DNA of 64,000 nt from Rathayibacter caricis DSM 15933. Lineage in GTDB: Bacteria; Actinomycetota; Actinomycetes; Actinomycetales; Microbacteriaceae. The position numbers and the translations under genes were made by a program. Positions within the stretch are counted from its first letter, which is position 1. Every line of letters starts with the position of its first letter. The stretch spans positions 1,054,001-1,118,000 of the forward strand of contig NZ_PZPL01000001.1 in assembly GCF_003044275.1 (NCBI RefSeq), given 5' to 3'. Below, piece by piece: positions 41,050 to 49,382 of the stretch. The notes under the pieces are model-generated. The model made no database searches, was not told where the DNA came from, and worked only from the letters and a program-made list of their open reading frames with translations.

Positions 41050-42405
41050 TCAGACGGCCGCGGCGGCCCGCAGGCGGGCTCCGGGGTGGTCCGGCGCGAG
41101 TCGGGCCCGGCCGTCCGCGCGGAGGCGTCCGCGCAGGGTCAGTCCGGCCGGGACGTCGACGACGTGGCCGCGGGCGCGCAGCTCGGGCATGACGAGGTCG
41201 AGGAAGCTGTCGAAGTCGCCGAAGGGACCGGGCTGGACGAGGAAGCCGTCGCCTCCGGTCGCCGCCAGCGCCGCCTCGGCCTGGTCGACCACCTCGGCGG
41301 GGTCGCCGATGAAGGGGGCGCCCATCACGGAGTTGGCCTGGAACTCCTCGAGCACCTTGCGGACCGTGGGCGCACCGGGGCCCAGGAAGCGCTCGAGGTT
41401 GGTGCGGCCGGTCTGCGACACGGTCGACGGGTCGATCGGCTTGTCGGGGTCCATGACCGAGAGGTCGACGCCGGTGTAGAAGGCGTAGGAGGCCGCGGCT
41501 TCGTCGAGGGTCCGGCTCGCGACCTGCCGCTCGCGCAGCTCCTGCGCCTGCGCGCTGGTCGGAGCGACGATGAAGGTGCCGGCCTGCAGGCACGCGATGC
41601 TCGCCGGGTCCCGGCCGAACGACTCCGCTCGGCGGCGGATGTCGGTGATCTGCTCGGCCATCTTGGCGATCTCGGCCGCCAGGAACACGCCCTCGGCGTA
41701 CTTCGCCGCGAGATCGCGCCCCGGCCCGGAGGCCCCGGCCTGGAAGAGCATCGGCGTCCGCTGCGGCCCCGGCGGCACGTTCAGCAGGCCCTTGCTGCGG
41801 AAGTGGGGCCCGTCGTGCTCGATCTCGCGCACCTTCGACGGGTCGGCGTAGACGCCGCCCTCGCGGTCGACGACGATCGCGTCGTCGTCCCAGCAGCACT
41901 CCCAGAGCTTGAGGGTGAGCTCGACGTGATCGGCCGCGATCTCGTAGCGCAGGTCGTGCTCGATCATCGGAGCGCCGAAGAGCCGGGCCGAGGCGTTCTG
42001 GCCGGCACCGGTGACGATGTTCCAGCCGATGCGCCCCTGGGTCATGTGGTCGAGGGTCGCGAGCTTGCGCGCCACCATGGGGGGCTTCTCGACCGAGGTC
42101 GACTGCGTGGTCACCAGACCGAGCCGTTCGGTGACCGCGGCGAGGGCGGGCAGGATCATCGACGGATCGGCCTTGGGCACCTGGATCCCGTTGCGGATCG
42201 CGGCGTCCGGGACCGAGTCGTTCACGACCGGGTAGCCGTAGTCGTCGGCCATGAACAGGAAGTCGACCCCCGCCTCCTCGCAGCGCTTCGCCATCCGGAT
42301 CCAGTGGTCGAGCTCGAGGAACCGGGTGGACGTGTTCTCGGGTAGGCGCCACGAGCCCATCAGCATCGCGGACTGGAACATCCCGATCTTCCAGCGCTCT
42401 GTCAT
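41050..42405 (-). CDS. NtaA/SnaA/DszA-type FMNH2-dependent monooxygenase
   Basis: The 451-residue LLM protein matches the larger NtaA/SnaA/SoxA(DszA) subfamily: WKIGMFQSAMLMGSW, MADDYGYP, LATLDHMTQGRIGWNIVTGAGQNASARLFG and FQAGASGPGRDLAAKYAEGVFLA. Such enzymes open N-heterocycles (RutA-type) or oxidise amines and sulfones with O2 and FMNH2 delivered by a partner reductase, present next door. AGGAGA precedes ATG 42405. The TetR-type operator 42439-42454 lies 34 nt upstream, so it has its own promoter. Confidence 0.92.
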   Translation of the reverse strand: MTERWKIGMFQSAMLMGSWRLPENTSTRFLELDHWIRMAKRCEEAGVDFLFMADDYGYPVVNDSVPDAAIRNGIQVPKADPSMILPALAAVTERLGLVTTQSTSVEKPPMVARKLATLDHMTQGRIGWNIVTGAGQNASARLFGAPMIEHDLRYEIAADHVELTLKLWECCWDDDAIVVDREGGVYADPSKVREIEHDGPHFRSKGLLNVPPGPQRTPMLFQAGASGPGRDLAAKYAEGVFLAAEIAKMAEQITDIRRRAESFGRDPASIACLQAGTFIVAPTSAQAQELRERQVASRTLDEAAASYAFYTGVDLSVMDPDKPIDPSTVSQTGRTNLERFLGPGAPTVRKVLEEFQANSVMGAPFIGDPAEVVDQAEAALAATGGDGFLVQPGPFGDFDSFLDLVMPELRARGHVVDVPAGLTLRGRLRADGRARLAPDHPGARLRAAAAV

Positions 42406-42438
42406 CGCGTCTCCTCGCGTCGTCGTCGCCGGTTCGAG

Positions 42439-42454
42439 TGAACCGATCAGTTCA
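42439..42454. promoter_or_regulatory. TetR-type operator, monooxygenase promoter
   Basis: TGAACCGATCAGTTCA is a near-perfect inverted repeat (one central-pair mismatch) and matches TGAACTGATCAGTACA at 47670 in 14 of 16 positions. The two copies mark the two promoters of the locus; the TetR gene between them is the candidate binder. Confidence 0.75.
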
Positions 42455-42530
42455 ACGGTAGGCGAGCGATGTTTCCGGCACGTCACAGTCGGGGAACGGT
42501 CTGCGTCCAGGGGCGCGGGACGGCCGCGGA

Positions 42531-43109
42531 TCAGCGTCCCGCGTCGAGCTCGGCGACGAGCGAGCGCACCCGCAGCGCGTAGCTCGCATCGAGCTCGGCC
42601 GCGGGAGCACCCGTCAGGAGCAGGATCTGCAGGCCCCGCCAGAGCGACAGGATCTCGATCGCCGCGGTGCGGCTCCGCTCGGGCCCGAAGCCGTCGGCCA
42701 GCAGCTGCGCGCCGAGCGACTCGAGCCACTGCGTCGCCGAACGGGCCAGGAACGGCGCCCAGGCGTGCCCCTCGTGCACGGCTGTGCCCAGCTGCTGGAA
42801 GTAGAGCCGCAGATAGGGCAGGTGCTCCGGGAGCGAGAGGTCGTGCCACGCGCGCAGCAGCCGGGTCTCGAGGCCGCCGGGGCCGGCGAGGTGCACGAAC
42901 AGGTCGCGCAGCAGGGGGAACCGGTCGAAGGCGCGCACGGCGGCCTCGTCGAGCAGGTCCTCGCGGGAGGCGAAGTAGTACAGCAGCATGCGGTTGTTCG
43001 AGCCGATGCTGCGGGCGATCCCGCTGAGGCTCATCTGGATCATGCTCTCGTCGAGGATCCTGTCCACGACCAGTTCGAGGAGTCTGTCCCGCTCCGATCG
43101 CCCCGTCAC
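42531..43109 (-). CDS. TetR-family regulator of the monooxygenase/importer regulon
   Basis: The product (about 192 residues from GTG 43109) has a TetR helix-turn-helix with a divergent recognition region (LLELVVDRILDESMIQMSLSGIARSIGSNNRMLLYYFASREDLL, about 8-52) and a long helical effector domain. It lies inside the locus whose two promoters carry matching palindromes. A longer in-frame start at 43163 exists; neither has a strong Shine-Dalgarno, so the exact start is uncertain. Confidence 0.88.
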   Translation of the reverse strand: MTGRSERDRLLELVVDRILDESMIQMSLSGIARSIGSNNRMLLYYFASREDLLDEAAVRAFDRFPLLRDLFVHLAGPGGLETRLLRAWHDLSLPEHLPYLRLYFQQLGTAVHEGHAWAPFLARSATQWLESLGAQLLADGFGPERSRTAAIEILSLWRGLQILLLTGAPAAELDASYALRVRSLVAELDAGR

Positions 43110-43181
43110 TCGTCCGACCCTACTGGGCGAGTGGACGGCCTCCGCGCTCCGAGGGGACTGCACCGCGGCCGGCCCTCGAGG

Positions 43182-44207
43182 TCAGGCCAGCCAGGCGTCG
43201 ATGCGGCGCCGGGCCTCCTGCTTGAGCGCGTCCGGGGCCGCGGTCGTCTCGATCGACGTCCAGGCGCACTCCGCGAGCTGCTCGTCGCTCAGCCCGAGCG
43301 TCGAGCGGCACAGCTCGTACTCCGAGAGGATCTGCGGTCCGAAGATGATCGGATCGTCGGCGTTGATCGAGCAGCGCACTCCCGCCGCGAGCAGAGCGGG
43401 CAGTGGATGGGCGTCGAGCGACTCGACCACGTCGAGCAGCAGGTTCGAGGTCGGGCAGACGTCGAGCGGGATCCCGCGCTCGGCCAGCTCGGCGACGAGC
43501 GCCGGGTCCTCGACGGCGCGGACGCCGTGCAGGATGCGGTCGGCGTGGAGCACGTCGAGCGCCTCCCGGATCGACTCCGGTCCCACCAGCTCGCCGGCGT
43601 GGGGAGTCGACTGCAGCCCTGCCGCCCGCGCCAGCGCGAAGGCGTCGGCGAAGGCCGCTCCGGGATGTCCGCGCTCGTCGCTCGCCAGTCCCAGCGAGAC
43701 CACTCCGCGACCGGCTGCGCCGACCGCCGCGCGTGCGACCAGGAGGGAGTCCTCGACGCTCCCCGTGCGGTCGATCGTCACCATGAAGCCGAAGGCGACT
43801 CCGTGGCGTTCGGAGGAGCGGTGCGCGTGCTCGAGCATGACCTCCAGCGCCGCCGCGTGCGAGCCGTAGCGCTCGACGTAGAAGGACGGATCGACGCCGA
43901 GCTCGAGGTAGACGACGCCGTCGGCCGCCTGGTCCTCGAAGATCTCGTCGATCAGCCGCGCCAGGTACTCCGGCTCCTGCAGGACCGCGAGGAGGGTGCG
44001 GTAGACGACGTCGAACTGCGTGAATCCGCTGAAGACCGTGGTCTCGGGTGCCGCGATGCCGATGGCCGCGGCCATCGACGCCAGGGTGGCGGGTCGGACG
44101 GACGCCTCCATGTGCAGGTGGAGGTGCCCCTTGGGCAGGGTCCGCAGGTCGCGGAGGGGCGCGGAGCCGGTCGCGAGGGTGCTCATCGTGTCGGTCACGG
44201 CGGTCAC
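43182..44207 (-). CDS. Adenosine deaminase-like metal-dependent hydrolase
   Basis: The 341-residue protein has the ADA-superfamily pattern PKGHLHLHMEASV (metal ligands His30 and His32), STPHAGELVGP with the catalytic Glu, ILHGVRAVEDPALV, and SINADDPIIFG supplying the final Asp ligand. It should remove an amino group from adenosine or a related aminated heterocycle. GTG 44207 overlaps the binding-protein stop as GTGA. Its place in an import plus monooxygenase regulon suggests catabolism, not salvage. Confidence 0.9.
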   Translation of the reverse strand: MTAVTDTMSTLATGSAPLRDLRTLPKGHLHLHMEASVRPATLASMAAAIGIAAPETTVFSGFTQFDVVYRTLLAVLQEPEYLARLIDEIFEDQAADGVVYLELGVDPSFYVERYGSHAAALEVMLEHAHRSSERHGVAFGFMVTIDRTGSVEDSLLVARAAVGAAGRGVVSLGLASDERGHPGAAFADAFALARAAGLQSTPHAGELVGPESIREALDVLHADRILHGVRAVEDPALVAELAERGIPLDVCPTSNLLLDVVESLDAHPLPALLAAGVRCSINADDPIIFGPQILSEYELCRSTLGLSDEQLAECAWTSIETTAAPDALKQEARRRIDAWLA

Positions 44208-45253
44208 TCGACCCGCGCCGCGGCGGCCTCGAGGTAGGACATGTCGACGTACTCGGCGGGGTCGGGGAGGTCCTCGTAGCCGGCGGCCTCGAGCCCCGGG
44301 TACATCTCGTCGCGCAGGCGCGCCTCGCTCATCCAGAGCAGCGGGTCGCCCGTCGTGCCGACCACCAGCGGCTGCTGCAGCTCGTTCTCGCGCGTCTGCT
44401 GCACGAGGTCGAGTCCGAGGTCGGCGCCGTACTCGTCGACCGAGAGCTGCGCGCCGACGGCCGGGTCCTCGCCGTTCTCCGCCCAGCCGCGCAGCGACGC
44501 CGCGAGGAAGCCCTCCATCACGTCGGCGTTGTCCTCGACGTAGGCCGAGTCGCCGTAGATGATGTTGCCGTAGGTGGGCAGACCGAGGTCCGAGTAGAGG
44601 GTCACGACGTAGTCGTCGGGAGCGAGGTCGTACTGCTCCTCGAGCATGATGGGCTGGTTCGTGGCGTAGGCCGTGTAGGCGACGCCCTGTCCCTCGACCA
44701 GCGGGGCGATGTCGAAGCCCGCCGGGAGGAACTCGTAGTCGGGCTCGAGGCCGGCGACGCGGAAGACGGCGTCGTAGTCGATCTGCGTGCCCTCCTGGCC
44801 CAGCACCGTCTTGCCCACGAGGTCCTCGGCCGAGGTGACCGGGTCGTCGGCCAGCGAGACGATGGAGGAGGGGCTGTCCTGGTAGACGGTTCCCACCGCG
44901 GTCCAGTCGTTGCCGTCGGCGAAGCTCGCGAGCCACGCCTGCGCTCCGGGCTGGATGCCGAGGTCGGCGTCTCCTGCGGCGACGGTGGCCATGGTGGTCG
45001 GCGCGTTGGGTCCGCCGCCGATCCACTCGATGTCCAGGCCCTCGTCCTCGTAGTAGCCGTTGGCGTCGGCGAGCCAGAAGCCCGCCCACTCGACGTTGGT
45101 GATCCAGCCGAGTGAGACGCGGACGGTGGTGAGGTCGTCGGCCGCGGCCGCGGAGCCGTCGGACGACGAGCAGCCCGCGAGGGCGGCCGCGGTGGCGGCG
45201 ACGAGGCCGATGCCGGCGGTGCGGAGCAGGCGGGGCGGGATGGATCGGGACAT
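44204..45253 (-). CDS. NMT1/ThiY-type ABC substrate-binding lipoprotein
   Basis: The 349-residue protein has a lipoprotein signal (lipobox LAGC) and the NMT1 fold: VRVSLGWITNVEWAGFWLADANGYYEDEGLDIEWIGGG, then GVQPGAQ- and LVGKTVLGQEGTQIDYD-like segments. ThiY/NMT1-class proteins bind hydroxymethylpyrimidine, riboflavin, sulfonates or nitriles; substrate unresolved. GAAGGAG precedes ATG 45253. Fourth gene after the ATPase in the importer operon. Confidence 0.9.
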   Translation of the reverse strand: MSRSIPPRLLRTAGIGLVAATAAALAGCSSSDGSAAAADDLTTVRVSLGWITNVEWAGFWLADANGYYEDEGLDIEWIGGGPNAPTTMATVAAGDADLGIQPGAQAWLASFADGNDWTAVGTVYQDSPSSIVSLADDPVTSAEDLVGKTVLGQEGTQIDYDAVFRVAGLEPDYEFLPAGFDIAPLVEGQGVAYTAYATNQPIMLEEQYDLAPDDYVVTLYSDLGLPTYGNIIYGDSAYVEDNADVMEGFLAASLRGWAENGEDPAVGAQLSVDEYGADLGLDLVQQTRENELQQPLVVGTTGDPLLWMSEARLRDEMYPGLEAAGYEDLPDPAEYVDMSYLEAAAARVE

Positions 45254-45309
45254 GGGACTCCTTCGGAAGACGGCGGGAGGGGAGGAAGAGGAAAGAGGTG
45301 CAGAGGACG

Positions 45310-46059
45310 TCAGCCCACGCGGGCGACGACGCGGCGCTCGAGTCCGCGGGCGGCCAGGAACACGAGCACCGAGAGGACGGTCGCGACCAGCGCGACGCCC
45401 CACGAGCGCTCCATGTCCATGTAGCTGCGCGACTCCGAGAAGAGCGCGCCCAGTCCGTGCGCGCCCATCAGGAACTCGGCGAGCATCGCTCCGAGCACCG
45501 CGGTGGGGGCGGTGATGCGGACCGACACCATGAGCTGGGGCAGGGCGTGCAGGACGCCGAGCCGCCTCAGCACCTGCACCTTGCCGGCGCCGAGCACCGC
45601 AAAGAGGTCACGACCGGCGGAGGGGATCGAGGTGAGCCCCGAGAGGGTGAAGACGAACGCGGGGAAGAAGCAGATCAGCACCGTCGAGGTGATCACCGCC
45701 GGGTCGCCGTAGCCGACGATCCGGGCGATGATCGGGATCATCGCGGTGATCGGCACCGAGCGGATGATGAGCGCGGCCGGAGTGACGACGCCCGCCACCG
45801 CGGTCGAGGACCAGACCAGCACCGCCGCGGCGAAGCCGATGGCCGTTCCGCCGACGAGGCCGACCAGTGCCACGCCGAGCGTGTAGCCGACCGACGGGAG
45901 GTAGTCGACGACGCCCAGCACGACGTCGCCCACCACAGGCCACGGTCGGGGCGCGACGGTGGCGGTGTAGCCGTTGAGCACGACCCAGAGGTCCCAGGCG
46001 ACGAGGACGAGCAGGACCGGCCAGAGGTGCACCAGGCCGCGGAGGGCGGGGCGGATCAC
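45310..46059 (-). CDS. ABC permease, NMT1-type importer (second)
   Basis: The 249-residue permease has six predicted membrane helices and the SsuC/ThiX-type loop AVLGAGKVQVLRRLGVLHALPQLMVSVRI. GTG 46059 overlaps the preceding stop as GTGA. Two different permease genes imply a heterodimeric channel. Confidence 0.92.
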   Translation of the reverse strand: MIRPALRGLVHLWPVLLVLVAWDLWVVLNGYTATVAPRPWPVVGDVVLGVVDYLPSVGYTLGVALVGLVGGTAIGFAAAVLVWSSTAVAGVVTPAALIIRSVPITAMIPIIARIVGYGDPAVITSTVLICFFPAFVFTLSGLTSIPSAGRDLFAVLGAGKVQVLRRLGVLHALPQLMVSVRITAPTAVLGAMLAEFLMGAHGLGALFSESRSYMDMERSWGVALVATVLSVLVFLAARGLERRVVARVG

Positions 46060-46805
46060 GAGAACCTCCCGACGGCCAGGCGCTGCAGCTGCACGAAGAC
46101 GAGGTAGGCCGCGAGCGAGACCACGGTCGCGACCAGCGCCGCCGACCACAGCAGGGTCATCTGGTAGTTCTGCATCGCGCTCACGAGGAGGAGCCCGAGG
46201 CCGCGCGGGGCGCCGAACCACTCGCCGATCGTCGCTCCGAGCACGGCGGCGGGTGCGCTCATGGTGAGCCCGTCGAAGAACGCGGGCACCGCGCGGGGGA
46301 GCTCGAGGCGGCGCAGGCGCTGGGTCCGGCTCGCTCCGAGCACGGTCAGCACGTCCGCGTGCGCCGACGAGCCGGTCGAGAAGGCGGAGGTCATCGTCAC
46401 GAACATCACGAAGCCGACGCTCAGCGCGGCGATGACGAGCGGGGTGTCCTCGCGGCCGACGGTGGTGATCAGCAGGGGCGCGAGGGCGATCGTGGGGAAC
46501 GCGTTCAGGATCGCCGCGAAGCGGTCGAAGCCGGGGCGCAGCGCCGGGACGATCAGCGCGAGACCGGCGCCGAGGACCGCGACGACGGCTCCGAGGACGA
46601 GCCCCTGCCCCGCGGCCGTGATCGTCACGACTCCGTTGCGCCAGAGCAGGCTCGACCCGGCGGAGGTCGCCGCGTAGGCCAGCACCTCGGTCAGCGGGGG
46701 CCACGCCCGCCCGGCGAGACCCGAGCGGCCGACGAGCTCGGCGACGACGAGCACGAGGACGGCGCCCGCCACGGCGGAGAGGGCCGCCGAGCGTGCGCGC
46801 GTCAC
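46056..46805 (-). CDS. ABC permease, NMT1-type importer (first)
   Basis: The 249-residue permease (six membrane helices, loop TVLGASRTQRLRRLELPRAVPAFFDGLTMSAP) starts at GTG 46805, overlapping the ATPase stop. It pairs with the next permease. Confidence 0.92.
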   Translation of the reverse strand: MTRARSAALSAVAGAVLVLVVAELVGRSGLAGRAWPPLTEVLAYAATSAGSSLLWRNGVVTITAAGQGLVLGAVVAVLGAGLALIVPALRPGFDRFAAILNAFPTIALAPLLITTVGREDTPLVIAALSVGFVMFVTMTSAFSTGSSAHADVLTVLGASRTQRLRRLELPRAVPAFFDGLTMSAPAAVLGATIGEWFGAPRGLGLLLVSAMQNYQMTLLWSAALVATVVSLAAYLVFVQLQRLAVGRFS

Positions 46806-47623
46806 CTCGGCACCGTCTCGGCGCCGTCGAGCAGAGCCGTGAGCTCGTCGACCAGCTCGTGGAACTCGGGAGTGCGCGTCGTCACCGCGTCGCGGGGCCG
46901 GGCGAACGAGACGTCGCGCACGGTGCGCACCTGCCCCGGTCGGCCGCTCATCACGATCACGCGGTCGGCCAGGATGAGCGCCTCGTCCACGTCGTGGGTG
47001 ATGAGGACGGTGGTGATCCGTTCCTCGCTCCAGATGCGGGCGAGCTCGGCGTTCATGCGGCGGCGGGTGACCGCGTCGAGAGCGCCGAAGGGCTCGTCGA
47101 GGAGGAGGAGGTCGGGGCCGAGTGCGAGCGCTCGGGCGATGGAGGCGCGCTGACGCATGCCGCCCGAGAGCTGCTTGGGCCGGGCGTCCTCGAATCCGGT
47201 GAGGCCCACGAGCCGGATCAGCTCATCGACGCGAGCGTCGTCGATCCGGCGCCCGGCGACCTGGAACGGGAGCGCGATGTTGGCGCGGACGCTGGCCCAC
47301 GGCAGCAGCGCGTGCTCCTGGAACGCGACTCCGAGGCGGTGCTGGCGCGCGAGGCGGTGCGGGTCGTCGCCGAAGACCTCGACCGTGCCGGAGGTCGCGA
47401 CGTCGAGGCCCGCTGCGAGACGCAGGATCGTCGATTTCCCGCAGCCGGACGGGCCGATGATCGCGACGAACTCGCCGTGAGCGACCTCGATGTCGATGCC
47501 GGTCAGGGCCTGCACGCTGCGTCCCCGGCCGAGCGGGAACACCTTCTCGACGCCGCGGATCGACACCGCGGACGTGCTCTCGGCACCGCGGGGCGGCGCC
47601 GCGATCGGGCTGGTCTCGCGCAT
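46802..47623 (-). CDS. ABC ATPase of the NMT1-type importer
   Basis: The 273-residue ATPase shows Walker A GPSGCGKST, the Q-loop in GVAFQEHALLPW, signature LSGGMRQRASIARAL and Walker B LLLLDEPFGALD with His switch THDVDEAL, as in SsuB/TauB/ThiZ proteins. It is the promoter-proximal gene of the operon, 47 nt below the TetR-type operator at 47670. Unlike the sugar importers in this window, this system carries its own ATPase. Confidence 0.95.
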   Translation of the reverse strand: MRETSPIAAPPRGAESTSAVSIRGVEKVFPLGRGRSVQALTGIDIEVAHGEFVAIIGPSGCGKSTILRLAAGLDVATSGTVEVFGDDPHRLARQHRLGVAFQEHALLPWASVRANIALPFQVAGRRIDDARVDELIRLVGLTGFEDARPKQLSGGMRQRASIARALALGPDLLLLDEPFGALDAVTRRRMNAELARIWSEERITTVLITHDVDEALILADRVIVMSGRPGQVRTVRDVSFARPRDAVTTRTPEFHELVDELTALLDGAETVPR

Positions 47624-47669
47624 GGGGGACTCCGCTCCGGGGGGTCGCTCCCGGTTCGGGAGGGACGAG

Positions 47670-47685
47670 TGAACTGATCAGTACA
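47670..47685. promoter_or_regulatory. TetR-type operator, importer promoter
   Basis: TGAACTGATCAGTACA (one mismatched arm base) matches the element before the monooxygenase gene, including the flanking GAG before and CAA after it. It should let one regulator switch importer, deaminase and oxygenase together. Confidence 0.75.
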
Positions 47686-47814
47686 AACCCTACGAAGGCT
47701 CTGTTTCGCCCGTGTGTCGGGCCGATGCGGTGCGTGTTAAGTCCACCGAGGGGGTCGGAGCAGGACCGCGCGCCTGCGCCGGTACCTGGCCGCGACGTCG
47801 TCTCCGTTCATTTT

Positions 47815-47925
47815 GAGAGCGCTCTCTCGAAACTCTTGACCTCTCCGCGGAAGTGTTCGTACACTCGCCCTACACCTCGTGAGAGCGCTCTCACGGACGC
47901 AGCACAGACGCGTGAGAGCGCTCTA
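47815..47925 (+). promoter_or_regulatory. Promoter with three LacI-type operators, third sugar importer
   Basis: GAGAGCGCTCTC occurs at 47815-47826, within TGAGAGCGCTCTCA at 47880-47893, and within TGAGAGCGCTCTA at 47913-47925. TTGACC (47836-47841) and TACACT (47860-47865), 18 bp apart, form the promoter between the first and second. Multiple spaced operators would allow DNA looping by the LacI protein of this locus. Confidence 0.85.
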
Positions 47926-47959
47926 CGGGATGCCCTCACCAACTCACGAAGGAGTGACC

Positions 47960-49273
47960 GTGCTCGCATCACGACGCGCCAGGATCGCCGCAGCGATCTC
48001 CGGCGCCGCAACCCTCGCCCTCGTCGTCACCGGATGCTCGTCGTCCGGTTCCGACGCCGCCGAGGGCGGGAACATCGAACTGACCGTCACCACGTTCAAC
48101 GCGATGGGGTTCGAGGACCTCTACGCCGAGTACGAGGAGGCGAACCCCGGGATCACCATCGTCCCGAACAACATCGACACCGGTGGCAACGCCCGCACCG
48201 ACGCCTTCACCAAGCTCGCGGCGGGCTCCGGCCTCGCCGACGTCCTCGCGATCGAGGAGGGCTGGCTCGGCCAGATCATGGAGGTCTCGGACCAGTTCGT
48301 GGACCTCCGCGACCACGGCATCGAGGACCGCAAGGCCGACTGGGTCGACTGGAAGTACGAGCAGGCGACCGACCCCGACGGCCGCGTCATCGGCTACGGC
48401 ACCGACATCGGCCCCGAGGGCCTCTGCTACAGCACCGCCGCCTTCGAGGCCGCCGGTCTGCCGACCGACCGCGAGGCCGTGGCCGAGCTGCTCGGCGGCG
48501 CGGACGCGACTTGGGACGACTACTTCGCCGCCGGCAAGCAGTACAACGACGCGACCGGCAAGGCCTGGTTCGACCACTCCGGATTCGTCTGGAACGCCAT
48601 GGTCAACCAGCTGCCCGAGGGCTACTACACCGCCGACGGCGAGCTCAACATCGAGGGCAACCCCGAGCTCGAGGAGCGCTGGGGCCAGCTGACCGATGCC
48701 GCGGCCGCAGGCCTCTCGGCCGGCCAGAAGGCCTGGGACTGGAACAAGGGCAAGTCGTTCACCGACCAGACCTTCGCCACCTTCGTCTGCCCGGCGTGGA
48801 TGTTCGGCACCCTCAAGGGCGGCGTGGAGGCCGGAGGCGGCGACCCCGCCAGCACCGGCTGGGACTTCGCCGACGTGTTCCCCGGCGGCGCGGCCAACTG
48901 GGGCGGCTCGTTCCTCTCGGTCCCGACCCAGTCGGAGCACCCCGCCGAGGCCGCCGCTCTCGCCTCGTGGCTGAGCGAGCCCGAGCAGCAGATCAAGGCG
49001 TTCGAGGCGGCCGGTCCGTTCCCGAGCACCCTCGCCGCTCAGGAGGAGCTCGCCTCCGCCGCCGAGCCGGACCCGGCGCTGAACGGCTCGCCCACCGGTG
49101 CGATCCTCGCGAAGCGCGCCGAGGGGGTCGTCGCCCAGTACAAGGGACCGGACGACTCGCTCATCCAGGAGAACGTCTTCGGCCCCGTGCTGCAGAAGGT
49201 CGACCGCGGCGAGCTCGACGGCGACGCCGCCTGGGCCGAGGCGCTGAAGCTCCTCGGCGAGCTCGTCGACTGA
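47960..49273 (+). CDS. Sugar ABC substrate-binding lipoprotein (third importer)
   Basis: The 437-residue product has a lipobox VTGC in its signal and the type 1 solute-binding fold (LTVTTFNAMGFEDLYAEYEEANPGI, then TDIGPEGLCYSTAAFEAAGLP and WNKGKSFTDQTFATFVCPAWMFG). GTG 47960 follows GAAGGAG. The cargo is an unknown oligosaccharide because no glycosidase accompanies the operon. A strong hairpin separates it from the permeases. Confidence 0.93.
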   Translation: MLASRRARIAAAISGAATLALVVTGCSSSGSDAAEGGNIELTVTTFNAMGFEDLYAEYEEANPGITIVPNNIDTGGNARTDAFTKLAAGSGLADVLAIEEGWLGQIMEVSDQFVDLRDHGIEDRKADWVDWKYEQATDPDGRVIGYGTDIGPEGLCYSTAAFEAAGLPTDREAVAELLGGADATWDDYFAAGKQYNDATGKAWFDHSGFVWNAMVNQLPEGYYTADGELNIEGNPELEERWGQLTDAAAAGLSAGQKAWDWNKGKSFTDQTFATFVCPAWMFGTLKGGVEAGGGDPASTGWDFADVFPGGAANWGGSFLSVPTQSEHPAEAAALASWLSEPEQQIKAFEAAGPFPSTLAAQEELASAAEPDPALNGSPTGAILAKRAEGVVAQYKGPDDSLIQENVFGPVLQKVDRGELDGDAAWAEALKLLGELVD

Positions 49274-49290
49274 CGCGCCTCTCCCACCTC

Positions 49291-49331
49291 GGGCTCCCAC
49301 CCGGCGGCACCGTTCCGCCGGGTGGGAGCCC
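49291..49331 (+). terminator. Intra-operon hairpin between binding protein and permease
   Basis: Perfect 17-bp arms GGGCTCCCACCCGGCGG and CCGCCGGGTGGGAGCCC around a 7-nt loop. Same position as the stem at 14342 of the arabinoside operon, probably raising binding-protein mRNA over permease mRNA. Confidence 0.75.
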
Positions 49332-49382
49332 CTCCCTCCGAGCCCTCCCACGAGCCCTCCCACCGAGGAAAGCGATCGCGCC

